Part shown: piece by piece, positions 26,472 through 35,897 of the stretch
How positions within the stretch are numbered: the stretch's first letter is position 1
How the letters are laid out: the number at the start of each line of letters is the position of its first letter
NCBI GenBank assembly: GCA_042408965.1
Contig: JBHOQN010000019.1
Span: 1-64,000, forward strand
Length of the DNA stretch: 64,000 nucleotides
Direction: 5' to 3'
Source of the DNA: Thermogemmatispora sp042408965
GTDB taxonomy: Bacteria > Chloroflexota > Ktedonobacteria > Ktedonobacterales > Ktedonobacteraceae
Made by a program: the position numbers and the translations under genes
The notes under the pieces: generated by a model
Databases searched by the model: none
The model's input: the letters and a program-made list of their open reading frames with translations, nothing else
Told to the model about the DNA's origin: nothing

Positions 26472-27221
26472 ATGTTCTATACGCAGCCCGCCACCTCTCT
26501 CACGCCAGCACTCGTCATCTATCTGATTGATGCCAGTCATTCGATGAACGATCTGTGCGGTGCGACCACCAAGATGGGCCTCGTCAATAAAGCGCTCAAG
26601 GAGGCCATCAAAGACATGGTGCGCCGCTCCATCCGCGATGGCATTGTCCAGCGACGCTACAAAGTAGCCATCTTCGCCTATAGCACCGCCGTTGTAGATG
26701 TGCTGGGAGGCATCCGTGATCTTCCCGATCTGGTCAAGTATGGAGTACCGATCATCAGTGCAGGCGGTGAAACCGACACGGCCGTTGGTTTTGCAGCCGT
26801 CGAGGCACTGCTGCAGAAGCACCTCGCAGAGTTTGAGACCTCACCAGCCCCCCTGGTCTGTCATCTGACAGACGCGCTGATTACGGCCAGCGATCCCACG
26901 CCGATTGTGCGGCGCGTTCAAGCAATGGCTGTGCGCGATGGTCCGGTGCTGGTCGAGAACGTCTACGTGGCCGATAAAATGCTGCGCGCGCCCGTGCGCG
27001 ACTGGCGCCAGTGGGGGGGAGTGACCAGAGCCAGCCAGCTAACCAATGAGTATGCCCGCTTCCTCTTCCGTCTCTCCTCGCCCATGCCAGAGATCTATCG
27101 GCAGAACATCAACAATTACGGATATAGTTTGCAGCCAGGGGCTGCGCTCTTCTTCCCAGGCATTCAGATCGATCTCGTGCGTCTGGCCTTTACGATCTCA
27201 ACGGCGACGCAATTGAAATAG
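26472..27221 (+). CDS. VWA-domain protein of the TerY type
   Basis: 249 residues, essentially one von Willebrand A domain. The metal-ion adhesion site is visible: IDASHSMND (DxSxS) near residue 20, and the later T in GGETDTAVGF and D in LTDALITAS. It resembles TerY, the VWA member of the TerY-P triad known from bacterial stress and tellurite-resistance loci, where it works with a PP2C phosphatase and a kinase. Both partners follow immediately. GGAGGATCAAG precedes ATG 26472, which settles the start against an upstream ATG at 26454. Confidence 0.85.
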   Translation: MFYTQPATSLTPALVIYLIDASHSMNDLCGATTKMGLVNKALKEAIKDMVRRSIRDGIVQRRYKVAIFAYSTAVVDVLGGIRDLPDLVKYGVPIISAGGETDTAVGFAAVEALLQKHLAEFETSPAPLVCHLTDALITASDPTPIVRRVQAMAVRDGPVLVENVYVADKMLRAPVRDWRQWGGVTRASQLTNEYARFLFRLSSPMPEIYRQNINNYGYSLQPGAALFFPGIQIDLVRLAFTISTATQLK

Positions 27222-27245
27222 TCTGTGCAGTTCAGGGAGGGATGT

Positions 27246-28076
27246 ATGGTATCTGATGAGGCCATCTGCATTGAGACAGGCCAGGCAGGCGAGTACTTTC
27301 ATGCGCGGACAATCAACCGCCGTCTTGCGCTGCGTCTGCTCTCACTGCGCTGTCGGGAGTCGCAGTTACAGGCCCTGGTCAATCAGGACTATGCCCAGGT
27401 AGTCGCGCGCAGCGACGGTTCCTCACTCTGCTTCTGCGTCTGTGATGGAGTGGGAAGTTCCTATCGCGGTGATTTTGCGGCCCAGTATCTGGCCAGGGAG
27501 CTGGTCGCGTGGCTCCAGGCGGCCGAGGGACTGGATGGGCCGGCGACAGAGGTAGCCGCACGGCTACGTGCTCAGATGGATAGCTGGGCCCCTGTGGCTC
27601 AGCAAGAGCTGCATCGCCAGCCCCTGGCGGCCGGCACGCCGGCACTTGTGCGCGAGGTGCTGGAGGAGTTGCGCGACGATTACGGCAGCGAGACGGTCTT
27701 TCTGGCCGGCCGTGTCAGTCTGGCGCCCTGGTCAACGCAGCTCAGTCTCTCCCGGCCGACGGAGGCGTTTTTCTGCTGGATGGGCAATGTCACGGCGCGA
27801 CTCTTTATCACCGCAGAGCACTCCTTAACCCTGGGTGGCAACGAACAGCCTGAGGGACGCTGGTCGACGGTGCGCGGCTCTCGCGGACCGCTCAACGCCT
27901 GGAGTATGGGACTCTCCACGATTGAGCGCCTGATCGTCTACACCGATGGGCTGATGGCTCTTGGCTCTCTGCTCGCTGAACTCGACGATCAGGCCCTCCA
28001 GGAACGCGCACAGGCCTTGCTGCAGTTGCCCGAAAACGATGACATGACCGCTCTTGATCTTCAGTGGCTCTCCTGA
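27246..28076 (+). CDS. PP2C-type protein phosphatase of a TerY-P triad
   Basis: 276 residues. PP2C metal-binding motifs are kept: the early NQDYAQVV, CDGVGSS (DGxG), VYTDGLMAL and ENDDMTAL near the C-terminus. It should remove phosphate from Ser/Thr residues, most likely those written by the kinase encoded next. It starts 25 bases after the VWA gene with AGGGAGGG before ATG 27246, and lies 34 bases before the kinase gene. Confidence 0.85.
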   Translation: MVSDEAICIETGQAGEYFHARTINRRLALRLLSLRCRESQLQALVNQDYAQVVARSDGSSLCFCVCDGVGSSYRGDFAAQYLARELVAWLQAAEGLDGPATEVAARLRAQMDSWAPVAQQELHRQPLAAGTPALVREVLEELRDDYGSETVFLAGRVSLAPWSTQLSLSRPTEAFFCWMGNVTARLFITAEHSLTLGGNEQPEGRWSTVRGSRGPLNAWSMGLSTIERLIVYTDGLMALGSLLAELDDQALQERAQALLQLPENDDMTALDLQWLS

Positions 28077-28109
28077 AGAGCTGGACAAGAGAGCAAAGGA
28101 GGCTGATCG

Positions 28110-29042
28110 GTGGCGAATTTTCAACCGTTTCCCGGGATGTTTCTGCGCGTGGGCAGCTCCTATTTTGAGTTTGTGCCTCACCCCATGCTGCCAGAAGATA
28201 AAGAGGCGGTGTTTGTGCTGGAGGGAGGAGAGGCACTGGTCTACCAACTACGCAATCTGGACACCAACGAGCGTTATGCACTCAAGGTCTTTAAGGCCTC
28301 CTATCGTGGCCCCCACCTGGTGCGTGTTGCTGAGCTGTTGCAGCGTTGTGCCCATTTCCCCGGCTGTTTTCTGGGACGCCGTTCCTGCCTGTCGCGCGCC
28401 AACCAGCCTGAGCTGGTAGCTGCCTTCCCCGAGCTAGAGTACGCAATGTTGATGCCCTGGATTGAAGCCAGGACCTGGGCCGGCCTGATCCTCGATCAGG
28501 GAGCCAGCGTTGGCTATACCTTTGAGCAGGCGCGCCGTCTGGCCCTGGCCACGGCCCAGGTGCTCTGGAATCTGGAGACACACGGGATGGCCCATGCAGA
28601 TGTCGCAGGAGGAAATATCCTGCTCGCACCAACCTTACAGGAGGTGCAGCTCCTGGATCTCGAAGATCTCTACGCTCCCGGCCTGCCCGCGCCGAAAAAA
28701 CTCAGCTGGGGTTCCCCCGGCTACCAGCACCCGCACCTCGGTGCGCAGGGACAGTGGTGCCCTCAGGGCGATCGCTTTGCCGGAGCGATTCTGCTCACGG
28801 AGATGCTGACCTGGTGGGAACCGCGTGTGCGTGCTCATGTGGCTGATCACGCAGAAACACTGTTTCGTCCTCATGAATTGCAACAGACCCATATTCCTAT
28901 CTGGCAGGTGGTGCGAGATGTTCTGCTCTCCATCAGCCGTGATATCCTCTATCTCTTTGATCAGGTCTGGGCCTCTAACGGCCTCACTGACTGTCCCGAT
29001 CTTGCTACCTGGGCAATGACGTTATATTCAAATTTCATGTAG
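28110..29042 (+). CDS. Serine/threonine protein kinase of a TerY-P triad
   Basis: 310 residues with no membrane segment. A glycine loop-like VLEGGEALVYQL, the ATP lysine in YALKVF, the catalytic loop HGMAHADVAGGNILL (D and N present), and LDLED in place of DFG mark an atypical protein kinase, followed by SWGSPGYQHPHL in the activation segment position. Starts at GTG 28110 with AAAGGAGG 7 bases upstream (28095-28102). It completes the VWA-PP2C-kinase operon; the type VII genes follow after 519 bases. Confidence 0.85.
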   Translation: MANFQPFPGMFLRVGSSYFEFVPHPMLPEDKEAVFVLEGGEALVYQLRNLDTNERYALKVFKASYRGPHLVRVAELLQRCAHFPGCFLGRRSCLSRANQPELVAAFPELEYAMLMPWIEARTWAGLILDQGASVGYTFEQARRLALATAQVLWNLETHGMAHADVAGGNILLAPTLQEVQLLDLEDLYAPGLPAPKKLSWGSPGYQHPHLGAQGQWCPQGDRFAGAILLTEMLTWWEPRVRAHVADHAETLFRPHELQQTHIPIWQVVRDVLLSISRDILYLFDQVWASNGLTDCPDLATWAMTLYSNFM

Positions 29043-29148
29043 TCATATTGCATTCTCCTGTGATCATAGGTATCCTTTAGGGGAAAAGATGTGCTATCAC
29101 CGCGCTCCTTAAATTGATGTGTTTTTATGTTGAAGCGTTGCCAAAAGC

Positions 29149-29184
29149 ACTTCCCCTGCTGTGCGTAGCATCAGGAGGGGAAGT
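29149..29184. other. Hairpin between the triad and the WXG100 gene
   Basis: ACTTCCCC (29149-29156) pairs with GGGGAAGT (29177-29184), and TGCT/AGCA extend the stem inside. No T tract follows. It is 107 bases after the kinase gene and may separate two transcripts. The rest of the gap 29043-29561 contains no gene or clear promoter that I can support. Confidence 0.35.
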
Positions 29185-29561
29185 CAACCAGGGAAGGAGG
29201 GCTAGAAACAGCTCGACTGGATAGAGTCGTTTCTGAGGAGGGACAGCTCTGAACCCACTCAGGGATCTGATGAGCATGGCTGAGATGGGCTGCCTGAGAG
29301 CGGCCAGGCGAGCCTGTGCAGGGAGCGGCGCCTCTCCAACGGCGCAGCAGCGCCGGAGTATTCGCGGGCGTGGGCGAGCCGCGAGGCAAGGCTGACACCA
29401 CCTGGTTGTCTCCATCGTACACATGACCTGCCCGGGACCTGAGCGGTGTGCTGAGCTGGTTGGGACGCTTACTGTCGTTATCGCGCGTACCCGCTGGAGC
29501 CGTGGCCCGTCTGTGGGCGCTCTGCTGCGGTCGGGTGCCGTTCGGAAAGGAGTAAAGCACA

Positions 29562-29870
29562 ATGTCTTTGCAGGGAGATCTGATTGGTGGTCGCACACAT
29601 GCAATGGATCAGGCCGCGCTGAATTTTCTCAACGAGCTTTCCAATTTTGAGACTGCGGTGGGGCGCATTACCGCAGCCGTTTCTAATCTGGAAGCTGACT
29701 GGTTTGGGCGCGGAAGCGTGGCCTATCAGAATGCCATGAATACCTGGAACACGCATATCAAGGCTGTGCTGGAGGATCTCGATCAGTTGACCCGCGGTCT
29801 GCAGGGGAGCTCCAAAGCCCTCAACGAGCTGGATCAGATGATCGCCTCCCAGTTCAGCGGGTACGAATAG
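29562..29870 (+). CDS. WXG100 family type VII secretion protein
   Basis: 102 residues, two predicted helices separated by the turn DWFGRGSVAYQ, a W-x-G variant of the WXG motif. Length, helix-turn-helix form and lack of a signal peptide fit EsxA/EsxB proteins, which are exported as dimers by the EccC/EssC ATPase. The C-terminal Y-x-x-x-D/E signal is not present in standard form. A good AAAGGAG site precedes ATG 29562. Only one WXG100 gene is visible, so it probably forms a homodimer as EsxA of Firmicutes does. Confidence 0.85.
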   Translation: MSLQGDLIGGRTHAMDQAALNFLNELSNFETAVGRITAAVSNLEADWFGRGSVAYQNAMNTWNTHIKAVLEDLDQLTRGLQGSSKALNELDQMIASQFSGYE

Positions 29871-30002
29871 CGCACCACCAACGGTGGTTGATGCAGAGCC
29901 GGCCCTGCTTGAGGGGCTCTGCACAACCATCGCCGGTCATGGAGCGAGCGGATACCCGGATAGATCGGTATGAGGCGCCGTGCTCGAGCGGCGTACGTCT
30001 CT

Positions 30003-30398
30003 ATGTCATACGCACTGCTGGTCACCGTTGAAGGCCCGGAGCGCACACTGGATCTGGAGCTGCCGGGTAACCTTGCCGTCAGCGATCTGCTCCCTTTACT
30101 GGTCGAATTATGCGCCGTCAAGCCTGTGGCTGGCGAAGGGCCACCAGGCGTGGCAGGGGCTGAGCAGGCCTGGTCGCTGACGATCCAGCAGACCGGCATC
30201 CCCGTTCCTTTAACGCAGACCCTCCTGGAGGCCGGTGTGATCGATGGCATGATTCTGATTCTCCACCCACCGGAGGCAGCGCCGGTAGTGGCTGCACAGA
30301 CCGACACCTCGGAACAACCCTTTGTGCCGCGATCGATCGCTCCCAGCGAGCACACCGGTGGGATCGGCGTTACCTGGGAGCAGATGTCGCTCTCCTGA
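30003..30398 (+). CDS. YukD/EsaB-like ubiquitin-fold protein
   Basis: About 131 residues. The first 90 look like the ubiquitin-like fold of YukD/EsaB and of the EccD N-terminus: a beta hairpin (YALLVTVEGPERTLDLELPG), NLAVSDLLPLLVELC, and TLLEAGVIDGMILILHPP at the end. In type VIIb systems EsaB regulates secretion from the cytoplasm. The tail of 40 residues is likely disordered. ATG 30003 fits the fold; an in-frame ATG at 29970 would add 11 basic residues, and neither has a strong ribosome binding site. It lies between the WXG100 and EccC genes. Confidence 0.7.
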   Translation: MSYALLVTVEGPERTLDLELPGNLAVSDLLPLLVELCAVKPVAGEGPPGVAGAEQAWSLTIQQTGIPVPLTQTLLEAGVIDGMILILHPPEAAPVVAAQTDTSEQPFVPRSIAPSEHTGGIGVTWEQMSLS

Positions 30399-30443
30399 GC
30401 CAGAGCAACAAGACTCTGACCCGCTGCTGGAAAACGAGGTCGC

Positions 30444-33400
30444 ATGCGAATCACAACCTTCTACCGACCGGCGCGCGCCTATCCTCCGCGGCTTCCGGAC
30501 TCAGAGATTGTGGTCAGCGCGCCGCCGACGGTGCAGGCGGTCCAGATGGGTGCGCTTGGCTGGTTGCAATATCTCCTGCCAGTCATAGGCAGCCTGGGTT
30601 CGGTCTTCTTTGTGATCGCCTTTCGCACCAGCCTGCTGCTGATGATTCTCAGCGTCGTCATGGGGCTGAGCATGGTCTGCTCAGGCGTGGTCATGGGCTT
30701 TGTCCAGCGTCGCATGTTCAAAAAGCAACAGCGGCAGCAGCGCAGCCTGTATCTCGACTATCTCGATCGCCTGCGTCGCCACCTGCTGGGGCTGGCTAAA
30801 GAGCAGCGCTTGGTCGAGAGGCGACTCTATCCTCCCTATGAGGAGCTGGCCGAGCGCGTCGAGCGGCGTGAGTATCTCTGGGAGCGTCGCCCGACAGATT
30901 TCGACTTCATGTTGACGCGCATTGGTCTTGGGCCGGGCCCCCTCTGCTCACCTCTGCGTCTGGATGTGGGCGGGGCCGACTTTATGGTGCAGTATGTGCC
31001 CGATCTACGTGCCCAGGCTGAGGCGCTGGTGGCCGAGTATAGCTACCTTGATGATATGGCAGCCCTGGTACCGCTGCGTTCGCTGGGGACCCTGGCGATC
31101 AGCGGCGAGCCGGCGGCCACGCGGGCGCTGGCGCGGGCGATCCTCTGTCAACTGGTCGCCTTTCACGCCCCTGAAGATGTGCGCTGTCTGGTCTACTTTC
31201 CTGGCGAGCGCGTCCGTGAATGGAGCTGGCTGAAGTGGCTGCCGCATGTGCGCCGTCTCCATCAGGTCAAAGCCGAGCGGCGCTATGCTCCCGAGCAGCT
31301 CTGTATGCTGGCAACCACAGTGGAGGACCTGCGCACCCTGCTGCAGCAGCAGCTCAAACCAGAGATTGAGCGGCGTGCCCGCCTCAGCGAGGAGGCAGGC
31401 AACGACCAGCTACAGCGCGAGCGCGCGGCCCAGGCCTGCCTGCCGCACCTGGTGGTGGTACTTGACGGTTTCTCGCCCCACGAGGCTATCGGCCAGCTAC
31501 CCGAACTGGAGCTGCTCTTCGCTGATCCCGCGCGCGTCGGCCTGACAGTGATCTGCCTGGTGAGCGATCGCTATCATGAGCCAGCCGCCATCCAGGCGCG
31601 ACTCTCCATCTCCGACGTCGGTGGGCTGCAGTTTGAAGAGATCCGCTATGGCGGGCGGCGCATGGAGGGCCTGCTCCCAGATGCCGTAGCGCCCTTGCTC
31701 TGCGAGCGCATTGCTCGCAGCCTGGCTCCACTCACGCTGAGCGAGTCGACACAGCAGGATCTCTCCCAGGATATCCGCCTGCTCGATTTGCTGCAGATTC
31801 CCTCTGCCGATACGCTTGTGCCCCAGGAGAGCTGGCGCCAGGGTGAGCGTGAGCAGCTCTTGTGCGTGCCGATCGGAAGACGGGCGGACGGGCGCCCACT
31901 CTTTCTCGACCTGAAGGAGGCGGCCGATAAAGGCATGGGACCACACGGTCTGATCGTTGGCGCAACCGGCTCTGGCAAGAGCGAGCTGTTGCGCACGCTG
32001 GTCAGTGCACTGGCGATGACCCATGACCCACGTCTGCTGAACTTTGTGCTGATCGATTTTAAGGGCGGCGCCTCATTCAACGATTTTGAACGCCTGCCCC
32101 ACGTAGTCGGGGTTGTGACCAATCTACAGAGCGATCTCGCCCTGGTCGACCGTGTCTACGCCTCCCTCCTGGGAGAGCAGCAGCGTCGTCAGCGCATGCT
32201 GCGCGATGCCGGCAATCTTGACAACATCAAGCAGTACCACGCCAGATGGCGTCTGTATCCCACGATGGAGCCAATGCCACATCTGCTGGTGATCGTCGAT
32301 GAGTTTGCTGAGCTGATCGCCCAGCGCAGCGATTTTCTGGATCTCTTCGTGACCATGGGGCGCGTCGGGCGCAGCCTGGGTCTGCATCTGCTCTTTGCGA
32401 CTCAGCGCCTGGAGGAGGGGCGCATCAAGGGACTGGAGAGCCATCTGCGCTATCGTATCTGTCTGCGCACCTACAGCGCCGTCGAGAGCCGGACCGTGCT
32501 CGGCACTTCCGATGCGTATTATCTGCCCTCTGTCCCAGGCATTGGCTACTTCAAGGTCGATGTGGATACCTACGAGCTATTCAAATGCGCGCTGATCTCC
32601 ACGCCGCACCTCCCGCTGGCAGAGCAGCGCGCGCTCGAGAGCAAGGTGCGCGTCTTTACGGCCAGCGGCAAACTCCTGCACTATCAGCACCTGCTCGGCG
32701 CAGCAGCCCGTCTGCCGAGTGCTTCTCTGAGCGAGGGGGCGGCCGATCTACGTACCGAGATGGATGCGGTGGTCGAGCGTCTGGCGCAGGCTGTTCCGCC
32801 AGAGTTCACCCAGGCGCTCCATCAGGTCTGGCTGCCGCCGCTGCCAGGGGACTTACTGCTCAAGACCGTCCTGGAGCGCAGTGGGCGCCCGGATCTCACG
32901 GGAGCACACTGGGAGATGGCGCCGCCCTTTGGCGATCTACGAGTGCCAGTCGGACTGGTGGATATGCCGCTTGACCAGGCTCAGCAGCCACTCTGGCTGG
33001 ATTTCTCGGGCATTGGCGGCCATCTGGCGGTTATCGGCGCTCCCCAGTCCGGCAAGAGTACCTTCCTGCGCACGCTGATGACGGCCTTTCTGCTGACCCA
33101 TACGCCACGCGATGTACAGTTCTACTGCATTGATATGGGAGGTGGACTGCTGCGGATCTTTGAGCAGGCGCCGCATGTGGGAGCCGTCTGTGGCAAACCG
33201 GAGCGCGATAAGATTCGGCGAGTGGTGCGCCAGATGCGCAGGGTGATCGAGGAACGCGAGTTCCTCTTCCGTGAGCGTGGCATCGATAGCATGGCCACCT
33301 TCCGTACGCTGCGTCAGCGCGGTGAGCTTGACGACGTGCCCTTCGGCGATGTCTTCCTGGTGATCGATAACGTTGCCCAGTTCTTTCAGGATTTTGATCA

Positions 33401-34526
33401 GCTCGAACCGGATCTGATCGAGATGATCTCCAGTGGGCTGGCCTATGGTGTGCACCTGGTGATCTCAGCTAATCGCTGGGCCGAGCTGCGTCCCCGGCTG
33501 CGCGACAATATTGGGACACGCCTGGAGCTGCGCCTGAATGATCCGGTCGATTCTGAGCTGGGGCGAGCCATCGCTGCGGCCATTCCAGCCGGTGTACCGG
33601 GACGGGGGGCCAACCGTGAGAAGCTCTATTTTCAGATCGCGCTGCCTCTGATAGAGCCGCCGCACGAAGCCGCTGAGTTGCATCTCGCTGTTCAAGAGCA
33701 ACTGCTGGCCCTGATCCGGCGGGTCCGCGCCTCCTGGAGCGGCATGACGGCGCCGCCAGTGCTGATGCTGCCCGCCATGGTGCGCCTTGAGGATCTGCCA
33801 GTGCCATCTGAGGACGAGCCGCCTGGGGTGCCGATCGGCCTGGAAGAGTTTCGCCTGCAGCCTGTCTATATTGATCTCTTGAACGCCGGGCCACACTTTC
33901 TCGTGCTGGGTGATAGCGAGTGTGGCAAAACCTCGCTCCTGCGCACGTGGATCCACGGTCTGGAGCGGCGTTACACGCCCCAGGAGGTGGGCTACGCCAT
34001 CGTAGACATGCGCAAGCGGCTGCTCGATTTTGTGGAGAGCAAGCACCTGCTAACCTATGCCTACAACCAGTCCACATTGACAAGCTGTGTCGGCAATCTG
34101 AAGGTTGACCTCGAGCGGCGTCTGAAGAAGGCCTCCGATGTGCCGCTGAGCGAGTTACGCCGTCCGCAGCGCTGGAGTGGGCGCCACTACGTGCTCTTTG
34201 TAGATGATTATGAGGCACTGACCGGTTCAGGCGTCAGTCCTCTGATGCCACTGGTCGACTACCTGCTCGTAGGCCGCGACATCGGCTTCCATCTGGTACT
34301 GGTGCATCGAGTGGGCGGCATCGGGCGGGCCATGTTTGAGACGCTTCTGCAGCGCCTGCGCGAGATGGGCAGCGCAGGCCTGGTGATGAGCGGTGATCCC
34401 ATGGAGGGCAAGGTACTCTATGGCCAGGCCGCCGGGCCACTACCACCGGGCCGCGCTTATCTGGTGCAGCCAAAGCACCCGCCAGCACTCGTGCAGATCG
34501 CCTTTACGGCGCCGCGCTGGGAATGA
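30444..34526 (+). CDS. eccC: EccC/EssC-type FtsK-SpoIIIE ATPase of type VII secretion
   Basis: 1360 residues, the motor of a type VII system. Two membrane helices lie near residues 34-90. Three ATPase domains follow, with Walker A at 506-513 (GATGSGKS), 865-872 (GAPQSGKS) and 1156-1163 (GDSECGKT), and Walker B sequences LLVIVDEFAEL, VFLVIDNVAQFF and YVLFVDDYEAL. The third P-loop still has K and T. There are no N-terminal FHA domains, so it resembles mycobacterial EccC as a single chain. The second Walker B has DN rather than DE, as often seen for the regulatory domains. It follows the YukD-like gene by 45 bases. Confidence 0.93.
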   Translation: MRITTFYRPARAYPPRLPDSEIVVSAPPTVQAVQMGALGWLQYLLPVIGSLGSVFFVIAFRTSLLLMILSVVMGLSMVCSGVVMGFVQRRMFKKQQRQQRSLYLDYLDRLRRHLLGLAKEQRLVERRLYPPYEELAERVERREYLWERRPTDFDFMLTRIGLGPGPLCSPLRLDVGGADFMVQYVPDLRAQAEALVAEYSYLDDMAALVPLRSLGTLAISGEPAATRALARAILCQLVAFHAPEDVRCLVYFPGERVREWSWLKWLPHVRRLHQVKAERRYAPEQLCMLATTVEDLRTLLQQQLKPEIERRARLSEEAGNDQLQRERAAQACLPHLVVVLDGFSPHEAIGQLPELELLFADPARVGLTVICLVSDRYHEPAAIQARLSISDVGGLQFEEIRYGGRRMEGLLPDAVAPLLCERIARSLAPLTLSESTQQDLSQDIRLLDLLQIPSADTLVPQESWRQGEREQLLCVPIGRRADGRPLFLDLKEAADKGMGPHGLIVGATGSGKSELLRTLVSALAMTHDPRLLNFVLIDFKGGASFNDFERLPHVVGVVTNLQSDLALVDRVYASLLGEQQRRQRMLRDAGNLDNIKQYHARWRLYPTMEPMPHLLVIVDEFAELIAQRSDFLDLFVTMGRVGRSLGLHLLFATQRLEEGRIKGLESHLRYRICLRTYSAVESRTVLGTSDAYYLPSVPGIGYFKVDVDTYELFKCALISTPHLPLAEQRALESKVRVFTASGKLLHYQHLLGAAARLPSASLSEGAADLRTEMDAVVERLAQAVPPEFTQALHQVWLPPLPGDLLLKTVLERSGRPDLTGAHWEMAPPFGDLRVPVGLVDMPLDQAQQPLWLDFSGIGGHLAVIGAPQSGKSTFLRTLMTAFLLTHTPRDVQFYCIDMGGGLLRIFEQAPHVGAVCGKPERDKIRRVVRQMRRVIEEREFLFRERGIDSMATFRTLRQRGELDDVPFGDVFLVIDNVAQFFQDFDQLEPDLIEMISSGLAYGVHLVISANRWAELRPRLRDNIGTRLELRLNDPVDSELGRAIAAAIPAGVPGRGANREKLYFQIALPLIEPPHEAAELHLAVQEQLLALIRRVRASWSGMTAPPVLMLPAMVRLEDLPVPSEDEPPGVPIGLEEFRLQPVYIDLLNAGPHFLVLGDSECGKTSLLRTWIHGLERRYTPQEVGYAIVDMRKRLLDFVESKHLLTYAYNQSTLTSCVGNLKVDLERRLKKASDVPLSELRRPQRWSGRHYVLFVDDYEALTGSGVSPLMPLVDYLLVGRDIGFHLVLVHRVGGIGRAMFETLLQRLREMGSAGLVMSGDPMEGKVLYGQAAGPLPPGRAYLVQPKHPPALVQIAFTAPRWE

Positions 34527-34538
34527 GACGCCACCTCC

Positions 34539-35795
34539 TCAGACGTCGGTCTCGCGCAGAGAACGCAGGCCAGGCCTGGGACGAGGGCCGAGGCCAAGAT
34601 CGTCGGCCGGCGCCAGGCGCAGGGCGGCGGCATGTTCCGCGATGAGCGGCTCGATATCGTCGTGGGCGCGCGGGCGGCGATAGCTACGCCGGCGTGTGCG
34701 TGACCCTCCCTGGTGAGGGGGACCGTACAGCGGGCTGGCGCTCTCAGGGCAGCCGCTGGCCAGGTCGGCTGCAGATGTCAGGCTGTCGGCGTGGTGCGGG
34801 AACGGCAGGCTGTCGGGAACACTCTGCATGAAGAAGGGAGCTACGCTGCCGATCAGAGCGGCGTCATGTCGCAGATGCCCGGCGAGCACCTCGATGGGCT
34901 GGCTATCCGCAACGCGGTTCTGCTCCGCCAGGGTCGCGCGTACGCGGGCCAGCAGCAGCTCGTCGGCCTTCAGCACGCCGTCGGTCAGAATCAGCACCTC
35001 TGGCGCAAAGAGGCTGCTGTAGCGGGCTGCCGCTACGCCCAGCCAGTGCCCGATCTCCTCATAAATGCCGAGCGCAATACGATCGCCCTGCAAGGCTTCC
35101 TCGGCCAGGAGCTGCGCGCTGAAGGCCTCACGGTTGCTCAGGCGACGGATCAGGCTGGTCTCTTCACCGCGCCTGACGGCCCGCTGGATCATACGCTGCA
35201 GCGCCTCCAGGGAGACCAGACTGCTGATACAGCCGCGCTTCCCACAGCTACAGCGCGGTCCGCTGGCAGCGACTGGTAGATGGCAGACGTGGCCGGTATA
35301 GTCGCGCGCCGCCGGTTCGGGAGAGCCCTCGGCAATCAGTGAGGCTCCCACAACGGCCTGTACGGTCAGCAGCAGCAGCCGCTGGCGCTTGCGGCCTGCG
35401 CCGAAGCGGTACTCGCCCATGGCGGCGGCATCAACGTCGCTATGGAGCACGACGGGGAGCCTGTAGCGTGTCTCCAGCAGATCGCTGAGGGGAAACTGGT
35501 TGAGGGAGGGCAGGATGGGAATCAGGAAAGGACGGCGGCATGTCTGATCAAGCTTGCCCGGCAGCGCCAGGCCGATTCCACGCAGGCGCTGTCCGTGGGC
35601 TTGAGCGTTCTGCACCACCGTATCCAGTGCGCGCAGGTACGGCTCAAGGGTGGCCTGAGCTGGTCTCCCCCGCAGGGTCCTGGCCTCGGAGCGCTGCCAG
35701 ATCTGTCCCTCTTCATCGATAATGGCGATGGTCGCCCGGCTCCCTCCGATCTCGACCCCAACCGCCGCGCTCTTCTCTCGACGCATCTGTCTCAT
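34539..35795 (-). CDS. ROK-family protein with degenerate sugar-kinase motifs
   Basis: 418 residues. The N-terminal phosphate-binding loop VEIGGSRATIAIID and the zinc motif CSCGKRGC identify the ROK family. The catalytic region is HSDVDAAAMGE, keeping an aspartate. The second phosphate loop (usually GTGIG) is QAVVG, the usual G-E-x-G-H reads G-H-V-C-H, so the sugar-contacting glutamate is histidine, and the glutamate after GC is lost. There is no helix-turn-helix domain. An Arg-rich tail of about 90 residues is added at the C-terminus. Activity as a glucokinase is doubtful. It is convergent with eccC, 12 bases apart. Confidence 0.75.
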   Translation of the reverse strand: MRQMRREKSAAVGVEIGGSRATIAIIDEEGQIWQRSEARTLRGRPAQATLEPYLRALDTVVQNAQAHGQRLRGIGLALPGKLDQTCRRPFLIPILPSLNQFPLSDLLETRYRLPVVLHSDVDAAAMGEYRFGAGRKRQRLLLLTVQAVVGASLIAEGSPEPAARDYTGHVCHLPVAASGPRCSCGKRGCISSLVSLEALQRMIQRAVRRGEETSLIRRLSNREAFSAQLLAEEALQGDRIALGIYEEIGHWLGVAAARYSSLFAPEVLILTDGVLKADELLLARVRATLAEQNRVADSQPIEVLAGHLRHDAALIGSVAPFFMQSVPDSLPFPHHADSLTSAADLASGCPESASPLYGPPHQGGSRTRRRSYRRPRAHDDIEPLIAEHAAALRLAPADDLGLGPRPRPGLRSLRETDV

Positions 35796-35825
35796 CCTGG
35801 TGGCCCGGGTTCCAGTATATAGCTA

Positions 35826-35837
35826 GAACACATGTTC
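35826..35837. promoter_or_regulatory. GAAC-N4-GTTC palindrome upstream of the ROK gene
   Basis: GAACACATGTTC, with flanking A and T extending it to AGAAC-ACAT-GTTCT, lies 31 bases before the ROK start and inside its leader. The GAAC-N4-GTTC form matches the LexA box of Bacillus and actinobacteria; a related half-match, GAACATCTGTCA, lies in the promoter spacer at 35915-35926. LexA control is possible but a private operator is as likely. Confidence 0.3.
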
Positions 35838-35897
35838 TGGATGTTGCAGGCCCAGACAACATACGCAAGGACAATAACGACAGTTTATGCAGGAGAA

